64,000 nucleotides of DNA from Caballeronia arationis (lineage in GTDB: Bacteria > Pseudomonadota > Gammaproteobacteria > Burkholderiales > Burkholderiaceae), in NCBI RefSeq assembly GCF_001544975.2, contig NZ_FCOG02000016.1, positions 1 through 64,000 of the forward strand, written 5' to 3'. Shown piece after piece: positions 1 through 15,700 of the stretch; the first letter of the stretch is position 1; each line of letters starts with the position of its first letter. The notes below the pieces were generated by a model that saw nothing but the letters and a program-made list of their open reading frames with translations, was not told the DNA's origin and made no database searches. The translations under genes were made by a program, and so were the position numbers.

Positions 1-1884
1 GTCCTGGAACGCGCGCCACAGATGGTCGCGGTCCACGGCGCGTTCGTCCATCGCGAGCGCGACCGGATCGCGGCCATCCGCGCGCGCGGCCGTCTGGCCG
101 ATCTTCGCGCGCCATTCGATGTCCGCGCCGCGCCACCAGCCGGTGACGGTCGGCAGGTCGTGTGTCGTCGTGGTGGCGGTCACGCCGCGGTCCCATTCGG
201 AGGGCGGCTTGAAGCCGTCGCCTTCGACCGCGCGTTCGAACCACAGCACGCGGATGCCGAGCAGGCCGTGCTCTTCGAGCCGCTCGGAAAAGCCCGGCGG
301 CACGGTGCCGAGATCCTCGCCGACCACGATCGCGCGATGCCGCCACGATTCGAGCGCGATCAGCCGGAGCAGGTCGTCGAACGGATAGCGCAGGTACGCG
401 CCGTCCTTCGCGGGCTCGCCTTCGGGCACGAGCCAGAGGCGTCGTAGCCCGAGAATGTGATCGATGCGGATGCCGCCAGCGCGCGCGAACGACGCGCGCA
501 GCATGTCGATGAACGCCGAGAAACCTTGAGTGCGCATCGCGCGTGGGGAGAAGGTCGTGAGTCCCCAGGACTGCCCGGCCTGGTTGAAGAGATCGGGCGG
601 CGCGCCGACCGAGACGCCCGTCAGCATTTCGTCGCGATACGACCATGCGTGACTGCCCGCGCTGTCGCAGCCGACGGCCAGATCCGCGATCAAACCGACC
701 GCCATCCCGGCATCGCGCGCGGCGTGTTGCGCGTGCGCGAGCCCCTTCGCCGCGAGCCACTGCGTGAACAAGTAGAAATCGACTTCGCGTCGATGCGCCT
801 CGGCAAACGCCGCGACGGCGTCGCTGCGCGGGTCGCGCAGTTCGTCGGGCCAGTTGCGCCAGTGGCCTTCGCCCGTGCTGGCCAGTTGATCGGCCTGCAG
901 CGCCTCGAAGCGCGCGTGGTCTTCGAGCGCGCGTCCGCCGCCTTCGACGAACGACGCAAAGTCCTTCGCGAAGGGCGTTTCCGCGTCCTGCGAGAACCAG
1001 CCGAAAAGCTCGCGGAATACGGCGAGCTTCGCCTTCGTCGCGCTCGGCCAGTCGATCAGCGGGAGGTCTTCCAACTCCGCCATGTCCTTCGCCACGCCCG
1101 CGCGCTCGATCGCCGCGCGTGCGGCCGGCGCGCCGAGCACGGCGGCCGGATCGACGTGCGCGATGTTCAGAAAGAGGCGCGACGACGGCGAGTACGGGCT
1201 GAATTTGTTCGGCTCCGCGCTGAACATCGCGTGCATCGGGCTGATCGCGAGCGCGTGGCTGCCGCGTTTCGCGCTCTCGACGGCAAGCGTCGCGAGCGCC
1301 GAGAAATCGCCGATGCCGCCGTCGCCCGGACGGCGCAGCCCGTAGACCTGCGCCGCTACCCCCCAGAGCGGCGGCGCATCGTCGGTCGCGTCGTCGTGCA
1401 GCGCGCGCCAGGCGTCGTCGATGGTGTAGCAGCGCGACGGCGCGACGGCGAGCGTCGTGTGATGGTCGTTGATGACGAGCGCGTGGTAGCCCGGCTCCGA
1501 GATCGGCGAGAGCAGTGCGATCTCGCCCTTCGGCGAAGTGAACCGCCCGTCGATCACGGCGCCACTTTCCAGTTCGATCCGGTAGCGCGCGCCCGACCGG
1601 GCCGCCGACACCGGCAGCGCGATCGCGCGGTCCACTTCGGCGGTGATGAGCGGCGGCAGCTTGCGGCCGGACAGTTCCGCGTCGAGCGTGGACATGCTGT
1701 GCCTCAGTTGCGTGGCGTTGCCGCACGGCAGGCCGAGGCGTTCGAGCAGTACACGCAACGTCGACTCGGGCACGCGCTGGGTGTGCTTGTGCGCGTCGAG
1801 CCATTCGACTTCGAAGCCCGCGCGCGCGGCGAGCGTTTCGATCGCGCTCATCGGCGCAGACGGTTTGACGGTGGTCGGGCTCAC
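1..1884 (-). CDS. malQ: 4-alpha-glucanotransferase (amylomaltase), 3' end cut by window edge
   Basis: Transfers alpha-1,4-glucan segments between malto-oligosaccharides, releasing glucose (GH77). I read the frame by hand and it is open to the window edge: 628 codons are present, and about 70-120 C-terminal residues are missing by family length. Seen: WGVAAQVYGLRRPGDGGIGD, SPYSPSSRLFLNI, RIDHILGL (nucleophile Asp near residue 475), GEDLGTVPPGF (acid/base Glu) and TTTHDLPT, so all three catalytic carboxylates are inside the window. The GTG start at 1884 overlaps the treZ stop as GTGA, implying translational coupling; an in-frame ATG at 1851 is the alternative. Last visible gene of the cluster; treY might follow beyond the edge (inference). 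Confidence 0.93.
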   Translation of the reverse strand, partial: MSPTTVKPSAPMSAIETLAARAGFEVEWLDAHKHTQRVPESTLRVLLERLGLPCGNATQLRHSMSTLDAELSGRKLPPLITAEVDRAIALPVSAARSGARYRIELESGAVIDGRFTSPKGEIALLSPISEPGYHALVINDHHTTLAVAPSRCYTIDDAWRALHDDATDDAPPLWGVAAQVYGLRRPGDGGIGDFSALATLAVESAKRGSHALAISPMHAMFSAEPNKFSPYSPSSRLFLNIAHVDPAAVLGAPAARAAIERAGVAKDMAELEDLPLIDWPSATKAKLAVFRELFGWFSQDAETPFAKDFASFVEGGGRALEDHARFEALQADQLASTGEGHWRNWPDELRDPRSDAVAAFAEAHRREVDFYLFTQWLAAKGLAHAQHAARDAGMAVGLIADLAVGCDSAGSHAWSYRDEMLTGVSVGAPPDLFNQAGQSWGLTTFSPRAMRTQGFSAFIDMLRASFARAGGIRIDHILGLRRLWLVPEGEPAKDGAYLRYPFDDLLRLIALESWRHRAIVVGEDLGTVPPGFSERLEEHGLLGIRVLWFERAVEGDGFKPPSEWDRGVTATTTTHDLPTVTGWWRGADIEWRAKIGQTAARADGRDPVALAMDERAVDRDHLWRAFQD

Positions 1885-3782
1885 GAGGCGCGTCCCTCGG
1901 TGGTGGTGTGTTCGAAGCGACGCGCGTCGTGGGCGATCGCGTAGTCGTTGACGTCGCCCGTCAGCCAGGCGACGAACGTGCGTTCGCCCAGTTCGCCGCG
2001 CTTCACGCGATCCTGCGCGCGCGCGGGCGTCTCGAAAATGATCTTGCCCGACGGCATCTCGCCGAGCGCGACGGGCGTTTCGCCAAGATTGAGCGCGACG
2101 GAGAGCGTTTCGCCGTCGCCGAGCCGCCAGCGCGCGACCAGCGCCTTTTCGGCGAGCACGGTCGCGCCGAGCGCCTTCGCGTCCTTCAGGCGCGGCGTGA
2201 TCAGCTTCGCGCGCACAGCGAGGCCCGAGCGGTAGAAATGCAGCCATTCGAGACGGTCGGCATCGTTTTCGGCCTGAGTCGGGCGCGGCGAGGACATCTG
2301 GAACGTGCCGGCGTCGTTCGGATCGGGAATCTGCGCGCGGCGCTTTTCGTCGGTGAACGCGGAGAATTTCGCGAATTCGCGGCGCCGCCCTTCGCGCACG
2401 GCATCCGCGAGTTCGTCGTGATAGTCGGTGAAGAACAGGAACGGCTGTTTCGAACCGTACTGTTCCTCCATGAACAGAAGCGGAATCTGCGGCGACAGCA
2501 GCAGGAGGCTGGTCGCGGCGAACAGCGTCTCGTCGGATACGAGCGAGCGCAGCCGGTCGCCCATCGCGCGGTTGCCGACCTGGTCGTGGTTCTGCAGGAA
2601 CATCACGAAGCGCGTGGGCGGCAGATGCTTGCTCGGCTCGCCGCGCGGCTTGCCGTCGTGAATCGGCGACGGCTCGCCCTGATACACGAAGCCCTCCGAC
2701 AGCACGCGCGCGAGTTTTTCGATCGGCTGGTCGATGTAGGCGCCGTAGTAGCTCTCGCTCTCGCCCGTAAGGAGGACGTGCAGCGTGTTGTGCGAATCGT
2801 CGCTCCATTGGGCGTCGAAATGCGTTTCCAGCAGGTTCGACGTGTTGTGCTCGTTTTCGAGCACGAGATGCACATGGCGCCCGGTTTCGACCGCGCTGCG
2901 CACGCGCTGCGCGAGTTCGCGCAGCCATTCGTCGTCGTTGATCGCGTGGACGGCATCGAGGCGCAGGCCGTCGAAGCGATATTCGCGCAGCCAGTAGAGC
3001 GCGTTGTCGAAGAAGAAATCGCGAACCTGCGGGCGCTCGAAATCGATCGCCGGGCCCCACGGGGTGTTCACGCCTTCGCGGAAGAACGTCTTCGCGTACG
3101 CGCTCAGGTAATTGCCGTCCGGTCCGAAATGGTTGTAGACGACATCGAGAAACACCATCAGACCTAAACCGTGCGCGGTATCGACGAGCTTCTTCAACTC
3201 GTCGGGGCGCCCGTACGACGAGTCCGGCGCGTAGGGCAGCACGCCGTCGTAGCCCCAGTTGCGCGAGCCGGAAAAATCGTTGAGCGGCATGAGTTCGATG
3301 GCGGTCACGCCGAGCTCGGCGAGTTCCGGCAGGCGCGCGGTGACGCCCGCATAGCCGCCCATCGCGCCGACATGCAGTTCGTAGAGCACCGTCTCTTCCC
3401 ACGGCCGGCCGTGCCAGTTCGTGTGGGTCCAGCGATAGGCGCGCGGATCGATCACCTCACTCGGGCCGTGCACGTCTTCCGGCTGGAAGCGCGACGCCGG
3501 ATCGGGCACCGCGAGATTCTCGTCGAGCCGGTACAGGTAGCGCGTGCCGGCGCCGCCATCGGCTTCGGCTTCGAACCAGCCGTCGCCAGCCGGTTCCATC
3601 TCGACGAGCGTCGGCGCGGTGTTCGCGTCAGCGTGGATTTCGAGCTGCACCGTCTCGCGCGACGGCGCCCAGAAACGATAGCGCGTCCGGGGTGTTTCCT
3701 GCGCCGCGCCCGTCACGTGCGCGCCGAACGGCAGGCAGTACGAGTAGTGGTGCTTGTGCGGATCGATAGGACATTCGGACAT
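1881..3782 (-). CDS. treZ: malto-oligosyltrehalose trehalohydrolase
   Basis: Releases trehalose from maltooligosyl-trehalose made by TreY; cytoplasmic GH13 enzyme. From the chosen ATG it is 633 aa. An N-terminal beta domain (about 15-115) precedes the GH13 barrel: region I FLDVVYNHFGPDGNYLSAY (about 211-229), region II GLRLDAVHAI (nucleophile Asp276), region III LVLENEHN (Glu309) and region IV FLQNHDQVGNRAMGDRL. The PDGNYL extension after region I and the overall order are typical of TreZ. The start at 3782 has AGGAAACC just upstream; an ATG ten codons earlier (3812) lacks a ribosome site. It lies 48 nt after glgX and overlaps malQ, so it is probably co-transcribed with both. Confidence 0.95.
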   Translation of the reverse strand: MSECPIDPHKHHYSYCLPFGAHVTGAAQETPRTRYRFWAPSRETVQLEIHADANTAPTLVEMEPAGDGWFEAEADGGAGTRYLYRLDENLAVPDPASRFQPEDVHGPSEVIDPRAYRWTHTNWHGRPWEETVLYELHVGAMGGYAGVTARLPELAELGVTAIELMPLNDFSGSRNWGYDGVLPYAPDSSYGRPDELKKLVDTAHGLGLMVFLDVVYNHFGPDGNYLSAYAKTFFREGVNTPWGPAIDFERPQVRDFFFDNALYWLREYRFDGLRLDAVHAINDDEWLRELAQRVRSAVETGRHVHLVLENEHNTSNLLETHFDAQWSDDSHNTLHVLLTGESESYYGAYIDQPIEKLARVLSEGFVYQGEPSPIHDGKPRGEPSKHLPPTRFVMFLQNHDQVGNRAMGDRLRSLVSDETLFAATSLLLLSPQIPLLFMEEQYGSKQPFLFFTDYHDELADAVREGRRREFAKFSAFTDEKRRAQIPDPNDAGTFQMSSPRPTQAENDADRLEWLHFYRSGLAVRAKLITPRLKDAKALGATVLAEKALVARWRLGDGETLSVALNLGETPVALGEMPSGKIIFETPARAQDRVKRGELGERTFVAWLTGDVNDYAIAHDARRFEHTTTEGRAS

Positions 3783-3830
3783 GGTTTCCTGCCGTTTTCG
3801 GTTGCCTTGCAAAGCTGCGCCTTGGTCGTC

Positions 3831-6092
<2,262 letters not shown>

Positions 6093-6189
6093 TGGGTTTT
6101 TGCTCGCGCGTGGGGTTGGGGGCGGTTCGTTGCGATGCCTTGCGTTGCGATGCCTTGCGTTGCGTTGCGTTGAACACCTCGGTCTTGAT

Positions 6190-6478
6190 GCGCTTCTATG
6201 GAACCTGTTTTCTTAGTGGTCTATTAGCTCTGCCCCTGTCCGGGGCGGGACTTACTTTCTTTGCTGCTGCAAAGAAAGTAAGCAAAGAAAGCAGCTTTTT
6301 AGGCAGCAGTCACCGCACGTCAACGCACTCGCATTACCGAGTGGTGCAGCGCCTAAGTGTCGCCCCCAAACATCCACCCGGCTTGGTGCGCGCACGCACT
6401 GACGCCTCCAGCAATCCAACAAAGTGGTATGCACTGCGTTCAGGTCCGTCCGCGCTTCACTCGGACGAGGGGTACGCC
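6190..6478 (+). repeat. dispersed ~300 bp repeat, copy A
   Basis: Shares about 300 bp with copies B and C. The core holds a perfect hairpin at 6251-6282 with 14-base arms CTTACTTTCTTTGC / GCAAAGAAAGTAAG. Before it is GCTCTGCCCCTGTCCGGGGC; after it come a purine-rich AAAGAAAGCAGC stretch and GTGGTATGCACT. Some 90 bp around the core are identical to copy B. Confidence 0.85.
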
Positions 6479-6524
6479 TGCAAACCAGCGGACTGTAACC
6501 ACGATCGCGACCCTCAACCGCCCG

Positions 6525-6825
6525 ACTGATGTACCTTTCGTCCAGCGAAGCGAAAACGGATGAATGACTGCTGTGCCAACTCGTTTGCTGTGCGATGTCA
6601 CAGTGCGTGCCGCGCGCCAAGCCCCTTAAGTTCGTTGAGGACGACACTTAGGCGGTATGTCCACTCAGTACTTCAAAGGCGTTGCCGTCCTGAGACTGCT
6701 GCTTGAAAAGCTGCTTTCTTTGCTTACTTTCTTTGCAGCAGCAAAGAAAGTAAGTCCCGCCCCGGACAGGGGCAGAGCTAATAGACCACTAAGAAAGCAA
6801 GTTCCCCAAAAAGCGAAGCGCACAA
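6525..6825 (-). repeat. dispersed ~300 bp repeat, copy B (inverted relative to A)
   Basis: Reverse-complement copy of the same element, with its hairpin at 6723-6754. A and B, separated by about 45 bp, form an inverted repeat with arms of nearly 300 bp that fills the glgB-glgX gap. The outer end is about 15 nt from the glgB stop. Confidence 0.85.
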
Positions 6826-6839
6826 AAACCGAACGTCGT

Positions 6840-9048
6840 TCAATCAGCGCGAAGCACAATCGTAGCCAACGGCGGCAACGTAAGCGCAGCAGAAAAAGCC
6901 CGCCCATGACTGGCAAAGTCATCGGCATGAATGACGCCTGCATTACCCATATTGGACCCGCCATAAATCGACGAATCCGAGTTGAGCACTTCGCTCCACC
7001 GCCCGCCGCGAGGCAAACCGATCCGGTAACCCTGCCGAGGCACCGGCGTCAGGTTGCACGCCACGATCAGCTCGCGCCCTTCGCCATCCGTGCGCCGGAA
7101 CGCATAAACGCTGTTGGCGTTGTCATCCCCGACGAGCCAGTCGAAGCCGCGCGGATCGCTATCGAGCCTGTGCAGCGCGGGCTCCTCGCCATAAAGCCGG
7201 TTCAGGTCGCGCACGAGCTTCTGCAATCCGCCATGAAACGCATCGTCGAGCAGATGCCAGTGCGGCGATTCATCGTGATTGAACTCCGCGAACTGCCCGA
7301 ACTCGCCGCCCATGAACAGCAGCTTCTTGCCCGGATGCGTCCACATGAAGCCCAGATACGCGCGCAGGTTCGCGAACTTCTGCCAGCGGTCGCCCGGCAT
7401 CTTGCCGATCAGCGATCCCTTCCCATGCACCACTTCATCATGCGACAACGGCAGCACGAAGCGCTCGGAGTACGCATACACCATGCCGAACGTGTACATG
7501 TGGTGATGGTACTGACGGTAGACCGGATCCTCCTCCATGTAGTGCAGCGTGTCGTGCATCCACCCCATGTTCCACTTGAAGTCGAAGCCGAGCCCGCCGT
7601 TCTCCACCGAAGCCGTCACGCCCGGCCACGCCGTCGATTCCTCCGCGATCGTCATCGCGCCCGGAATCTGCCGCACTTCGTGATTGAGCCGCTTTAGAAA
7701 CGCAATCGACTCCAGGTTCTCGCGCCCGCCGTAAATGTTCGGAACCCACTCGCCGGCCTTGCGCGAATAGTCGCGATAAAGCATCGAAGCGACCGCGTCG
7801 ACCCGCAGTCCGTCGACGTGATAGCGCTTTAGCCACGCCAGGCCCGATGCGATCAGGAACGCGCTCACCTCGTTGCGGCCGAGGTTGTAGATCATCGTGT
7901 TCCAGTCCTGGTGATAGCCCTCGCGCGGATCGGCGTGCTCGTAAAGCGGCGTGCCGTCGAAGTGCACGAGGCCGTGCGCGTCGTTCGGAAAGTGCGCAGG
8001 CACCCAGTCGAGAATCACGCCAAGCCCCGCCTCGTGCGCGCGGTTCACGAACTCCGCGAACTGCTCCGGCGTGCCGAAACGCGCGGAAGGCGCGAACTGC
8101 CCAAGCGGTTGATAACCCCACGATCCACCAAAAGGATGCTCCGCGATCGGCATGAATTCGAGGTGCGTGAAGCCCATGCCTTTCGCGTACGGAATCAGGC
8201 GCTCGGCAAGCTCGTGCCAGTTCATGCCGCGGTTTCCCTCCTCCGGCACGCGCAGCCACGACTCGGCATGCACTTCGTAGATCGTGATCGGCGCGCTGGG
8301 TGTCTGCTTTGCCCCGCGCTCCTGCATCCACTGGTCGTCGGTCCAGGCGAAGCTGTCGATGGCGTCCGCATCGGCGACGACCGATGCCGTCGCCGGCGGC
8401 TTCTCGCTCTGCATTGCGCAGGGGTCGGCCTTGAGCGGCAGCGTGTGGCCGTCGCGCGCGACGATCTCGTACTTGTAGCGCGTGCCCGCGCCGAGCCCCG
8501 GGACGAACAGTTCCCACACGCCCGCGTTGTGACGCAGACGCATCGGATGCCGGCGTCCGTCCCACGAGTTGAAGTCGCCGACCACCGAGGCGCGCCGCGC
8601 ATTCGGCGCCCACACGGCAAAGCGCACTCCGGCCACGCCTTCGTGCGTGCACGGGCGCGAGCCGAGCGTGTGCATCACGGCGTACGGATCGCCGTGGGCG
8701 AGCCGGTTCAGCCAATCGTCCGGTAGAACCGGCCCGAACGCATATGTGTCGTGCGTGTCCTGCGGCGTGCCGTGCCAGTCGATCGAGAGGCGGTAGGCGC
8801 CCGGCTTGTCGACAAATCCCGTGTAGAGGCCCGCGTCGTGGATCTTCGTCAGGCTCCCGAGCGGTGCGCCGGACTCGCGGTCGAGCACCGTGACACCCGA
8901 GGCTCCCGGCAAAAGCACCCGCACGACATGCCCCGAGTCGGTCTGGTGCATGCCGAGCTTCGAAAACGGATCGGGATGGCGGGCCTCGACGAGAGCGTCG
9001 ATGTCGAGCGAATGCAGCCCCTCCGCAGGGTCTCTCGCATCACTGCGC

Positions 9049-9068
<20 letters not shown>
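6840..9068 (-). CDS. glgB: 1,4-alpha-glucan branching enzyme
   Basis: Makes alpha-1,6 branches in the growing alpha-glucan. 742 aa. Two N-terminal beta modules (about 30-120 and 140-235) precede the catalytic barrel: [54 protein letters not shown] (nucleophile Asp424), [13 protein letters not shown] (Glu476) and [14 protein letters not shown]. The ATG at 9068 has AAGGA eight bases upstream and overlaps the end of treS by 20 nt; a second ATG at 9056 lacks a ribosome site. Overlap with treS-mak couples branching to the maltose-1-phosphate route. Its stop lies only about 15 nt from the start of a dispersed repeat. Confidence 0.96.
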
Positions 9069-12441
<3,373 letters not shown>

Positions 12442-12484
12442 ACGTTTTTTTTCGGCGGCGCTCGGGTGTTGGCTAACACTGTTC

Positions 12485-12785
12485 GAAGCGCGACTGCATT
12501 CGTGGAACTCGATTTCTTATCGGTCGATTGGCTCTGCCCCTGTCCGGGGCGGGACTTACTTTCTTTGCTGCTGCAAAGAAAGTAAGCAAAGAAAGCAGCT
12601 TTTCAGGCAGCAGTATTAGTGCGGCAACGCGCTATGTCACCGGGTGGCGCAGCGCCTGAGTGTCGCCCTCAAAGGACCGACCCGGCCTGGCGCGCGCACG
12701 CACTGACGCCCCTCACACTTCAACAGAGTGGTATGCACTTCGTTTCGTTCCGCCCGCGCTTCGCTCGGACGAAAGGCATGGCAGG
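12485..12785 (+). repeat. dispersed ~300 bp repeat, copy C
   Basis: Third copy, filling the glgE-treS gap, with its hairpin at 12555-12586. More diverged from A and B at both ends than they are from each other, but the Cys-rich TGCCCCTGTCCGGGGCGGGA block and the hairpin are the same. It ends about 7 bases from the glgE stop. Confidence 0.85.
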
Positions 12786-12791
12786 TGGTCC

Positions 12792-15700
12792 TCATGTCTC
12801 ACCGACCGGAGGCTTCGGCAAGCCCCACACCGGAGCGATGCGCCAGATCGCAAACGGCAGCGAATTCGGATCGAGCCGCACGTGTTGTCGCCGCCCGCGC
12901 CATTCGAACCGCTGCCCGGTGACCTGATCCTCGACCGCAAGCGCGTCCCATTCGTGCACGCCCCAGCGCTCCATCGTCTGCCACGGCAATTCGATATCGG
13001 CCCCTTGTTCATTGAAGGGATCGAGATTGATGGCCACGAGGACGACGTTATCGCCCGAAGCATTCGACTTTTCGAAGAACAGGATCTGGTCGTTATGCGC
13101 CGGCAGGAAATTGACGCCCAGGTGCGTCTGCAGAGCGGGATTCGCCCGCCGCACGCGATTGAGCGCCGTAATCTCCCCAACGATGTTCCCCGGCCGGTTC
13201 CAGTCCCACGCACGCAACTGATACTTCTCGGAGTCGAGATACTCCTCGCTGTTCGGTAGCGCCGCAGCCTCGCATAGCTCGAAGCCGCTATAGACGCCCC
13301 ACAGCCCCGAAAGCGTCGCCGCGAGCGCCGCGCGGATCACGAACCCGGCACGCCCGGAACGCTGCAAAAAGCGCGGATTGATGTCCGGCGTATTCACGAA
13401 GAAATTCGGCCGGAAGAACTCCCTCGCGTCGGTTTGAGTGAGATCGTGCATGTATTCGATGAAATCGCGCTTCGACTCGCGCCACGTGAAGTACGTGTAC
13501 GACTGCGAAAACCCGAGCTTCGCCAGCCGGTTCATTACGCGCGGCCGCGTGAATGCTTCCGACAGGAAGATCACGTCGGGATGGCGCGAGCGCACGTCGT
13601 TGATCGCCCATTCCCAGAACGGAAACGGCTTCGTGTGCGGGTTGTCGACGCGGAAAATCCGCACGCCCGCTGCGACCCAGAACAGGAACACGTCGCGCAG
13701 GGACGTCCACAACTCGGGCTTCGCATCCTTCGCGTAGAAGTCCGGGTTCACGATGTCCTGATACTTCTTCGGCGGGTTCTCCGCGTAGCGCAACGTGCCG
13801 TCGGGCCGCCAGGCGAACCACGTCGGGTGCTCCTTCAGCCACGGATGATCCGGCGAGCACTGCACCGCGAAATCGAGCGCGATTTCGAGGCCGTGCGCAT
13901 GCGCGCTGTCCAGCATCTGCTTGAAATCGTCGAGCGTGCCGAGTTCCGGATGCACCGCCGTATGGCCGCCCTCCTTGCCGCCGATCGCATACGGGCTGCC
14001 GACGTCGCCCGGCTGGGCCGTCAGCGTGTTGTTCTTGCCCTTGCGGTTAGCGATACCGATCGGGTTGATCGGCGGGAAGTACAGCACGTCGAAACCCATT
14101 TCGCGGATGCGCGGCATCTTCCCGATCACGTCGACAAACGTGCCGTGGCGGCTTTCGTCGTCGCTCATCGAGCGCGGGAAGATCTCGTACCAGCTCGCGA
14201 AGCGCGCGGCCGCCCGTTCCGCGTCGACCCGATAGGTCACCGGATCGCGCGAGAGAAACGGCCGGTGGCGCGCGGCGGCGATCGCCTTCGCGGTCTCGGC
14301 GCCAAGCACGATTTCGAGCTTGCGCTCGGGCGCCGCTTTCGTGAACTCCTTGACGAGGCTTTCGAGCGGCTCGGTCGAGGCGCCCTCGGCGGTCTGCACC
14401 TCGGCCAGGATCAGCGCGAACAGATGCCGCGCCTCTTCGATCTCCAGCTCGACCGTCTGCCCGGCGTTCAGCTTCTTCTGCATGTGATCCACGAGCGACG
14501 CGAAGTCGTCGCGCCACGCCACCACCGTGAATTCGTGGCGCCCGACGCGATCGAGCGGAATCCGCGCCGTCCAGAGATCGCGGCCGAGCGGCTGCACGAG
14601 AGCCATCGGCGTTTCGTGCCAGTCGGTTTCGTCGGCGGCGCGCCATTGCACGGCTGCAGCGATCTTGTCGTGACCTTCGGCGAAGATCGCCGCCTGCACC
14701 TCGACCGCCTCGCCGACAATGCGCTTCGCCGGAAAGCGCCCGTGATCGACCGAGGGCGTGACGCTCTCGATGGCGACGCGCGACGCGGAAAGCGCTTCGG
14801 TGACGGACTTCTTGTCGGCGGCCTTCGAGCCGCGCTTAATCTGCGGCTGCCCGAGCAGCACGAACGGCTCGGCGGCGGCGCGAAAAAGCCGCGTCTCGCC
14901 CGCGGCGAGCGTGAACGGCCCGAGACGCGCCTGCGTCGCGCCCGCTTCTCCGAGGGGCGCGAAGCGCGTGAAGCTGCCCGGCACCGCTTCCAGAAGATGC
15001 AGCGGATCGACATGAACCGGCGACGACAGATCAGGATTGACGACGATCAGCGCGGCCGCGTCGGCGAGCCGCAGGTCCGGCCCGTTCGCGCGTACGAGGG
15101 CTGCGAACGGCGTGCCGGCGCCGGTCAGCGCGCGCATCTCGCCCAGGGTCGCGAGCGTCGGGTCGTCGCGCTGCAACGCGTTCGCGCGCGCGACGTCCCT
15201 CGACAGGTCGAAGCGCGCCTGTTCGCGCGCGCGCTCGAACTCGGCCGCGACGCCGTACTGATACGACATCGGCAGCCCGACGCCATATTCGAAACCCATC
15301 GGCACGAGAATGCCGGTGCCGATCGCGGCCGCCGTGAAAAGCGCGCGCCGGTACGCCCGCTCGACGAGCGCGGTGTCACCCGTGTCGGGCAGGTCAGACA
15401 GGAGGCGCGTACCGTAGGGCTCCTCGGGAAACGCGATCGGCGACGCGACGCGCACGAGCGCCGCGTGCTCGTCGACGAGCCATCCGCTCCTGAAATCCCA
15501 CCAGCGCGACGACGAAAACACCGCGTCGAAGCCCGCGTCCGTCAGGCCGTGCAGGTCGTGCCGGCTGACGCCGACCGTCCAAGCGAGCCATTTCGTCTCC
15601 GGATGCCGCTCCCGCACCGCCGCGCCGAGCCGCCGCCAGACATGCGCGGGCACCTTGTGCGGCGCGTCGAAGCGAAAGCCGCCGATGCCCGCGCCAGCGA

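Noticed and set aside
6665..6964. Peptides of the type LALPLSGAGLTFFAAAKKVS in all three repeat copies
   Set aside because: They are translations of the hairpin core in whichever frame is open. There is no ribosome site, and the frames read into unrelated sequence at either side.
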